NCBI GenBank assembly: GCA_031279525.1
Contig: JAITIH010000051.1
Location: 1 to 5,767 of the forward strand
Source of the DNA: Deltaproteobacteria bacterium
GTDB lineage: Bacteria; Desulfobacterota; Desulfarculia; Adiutricales; Adiutricaceae
Direction of reading: 5' to 3'
Length of the DNA stretch: 5,767 nucleotides
Position numbers and translations under genes: made by a program
Shown here: positions 5,743 through 5,767 of the stretch, piece after piece
Numbering within the stretch: position 1 is the first letter of the stretch
Layout of the letters: every line of letters begins with the position of its first letter
The notes under the pieces: generated by a model
Seen by the model: the letters and a program-made list of their open reading frames with translations, nothing else
Databases searched by the model: none
Told to the model about the DNA's origin: nothing

Positions 5743-5767
5743 ATGGATGGCGGCTAGGTCCGTAGCG

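Larger units (their letters stand above)
5217..5767. other. Downstream region with no recognised gene (551 bp)
   Basis: No convincing coding region, tRNA, rRNA or known small RNA is seen. Stops are frequent in all frames, and the longest stretches (about 40 codons near 5409-5531) lack a properly spaced ribosome-binding site. It contains an AT-rich patch just after the methyltransferase (5227-5243), a 6-bp hairpin (5405-5422), a 12-base palindrome (5731-5742), eight copies of GCGAC on the + strand, and an imperfect repeated block (5283-5308 and 5711-5733). There is no clear intrinsic terminator after the methyltransferase: the T run at 5238-5243 has no GC-rich stem directly before it. The composition differs from the genes, with less GCC and more mixed trinucleotides. 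It could be an intergenic spacer, a decayed gene, or an unrecognised RNA. Confidence 0.6.

Noticed and set aside
5217..5767. tRNA, RNase P, SRP, tmRNA or 6S RNA
   Set aside because: I looked for the usual conserved words (GTTCGA T-arm, RNase P GAGGAAAGTC, SRP loop) and found none.

Overview
The window is a piece of a bacterial flagellar gene cluster, read entirely on the + strand. In order it holds the 3' part of fliF (MS-ring protein), a 476-bp gap, fliG (C-ring switch/torque protein), fliH (regulator of the export ATPase, in an unusually long form), a class I SAM-dependent methyltransferase, and about 550 bp without a recognisable gene. The flagellar calls rest on family motifs visible in the translations: the FliF C-terminal membrane helix and FliG-binding tail, the FliG EHPQ motif and charged torque helix, and the FliH GxxxG glycine ladder with its C-terminal domain.

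The organism is probably a fairly GC-rich Gram-negative bacterium. The protein style and the fliF-fliG-fliH order fit Desulfobacterota ('Deltaproteobacteria'), but this is a family-resemblance impression with low confidence. Ala (GCC), Lys and Glu codons dominate. TTG is used as a start codon in two of the three genes whose starts are visible.

Layout: 1-1641, fliF lacking its N-terminus (cut by the window edge). 1642-2117, an unusually long fliF-fliG gap with a terminator-like palindrome cluster directly after the fliF stop, a small hairpin, an 18-unit heptanucleotide tandem repeat (core GGCCAAA x10), and a weak candidate promoter before fliG. 2118-3134, fliG. 3127-4545, fliH, overlapping fliG by 8 bp and starting at TTG behind a strong AAGGAG ribosome-binding site. 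4542-5216, methyltransferase, overlapping the fliH stop by 4 bp (TTGA). 5217-5767, non-coding as far as can be seen, with short palindromes and recurring GCGAC pentamers.

Functionally, FliF forms the membrane ring, FliG docks on the FliF C-terminal tail and meets the stator, and FliH regulates the FliI ATPase and escorts it to the C-ring/export gate. fliG, fliH and the methyltransferase overlap and look translationally coupled, whereas fliF is separated from them by the repeat-bearing gap. The place after fliH where fliI is commonly found is taken by the methyltransferase and then non-coding DNA, so fliI must lie elsewhere or further downstream. The most notable features are the heptad array between fliF and fliG and the methyltransferase coupled to fliH. 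Neither has a function that the sequence alone can prove.
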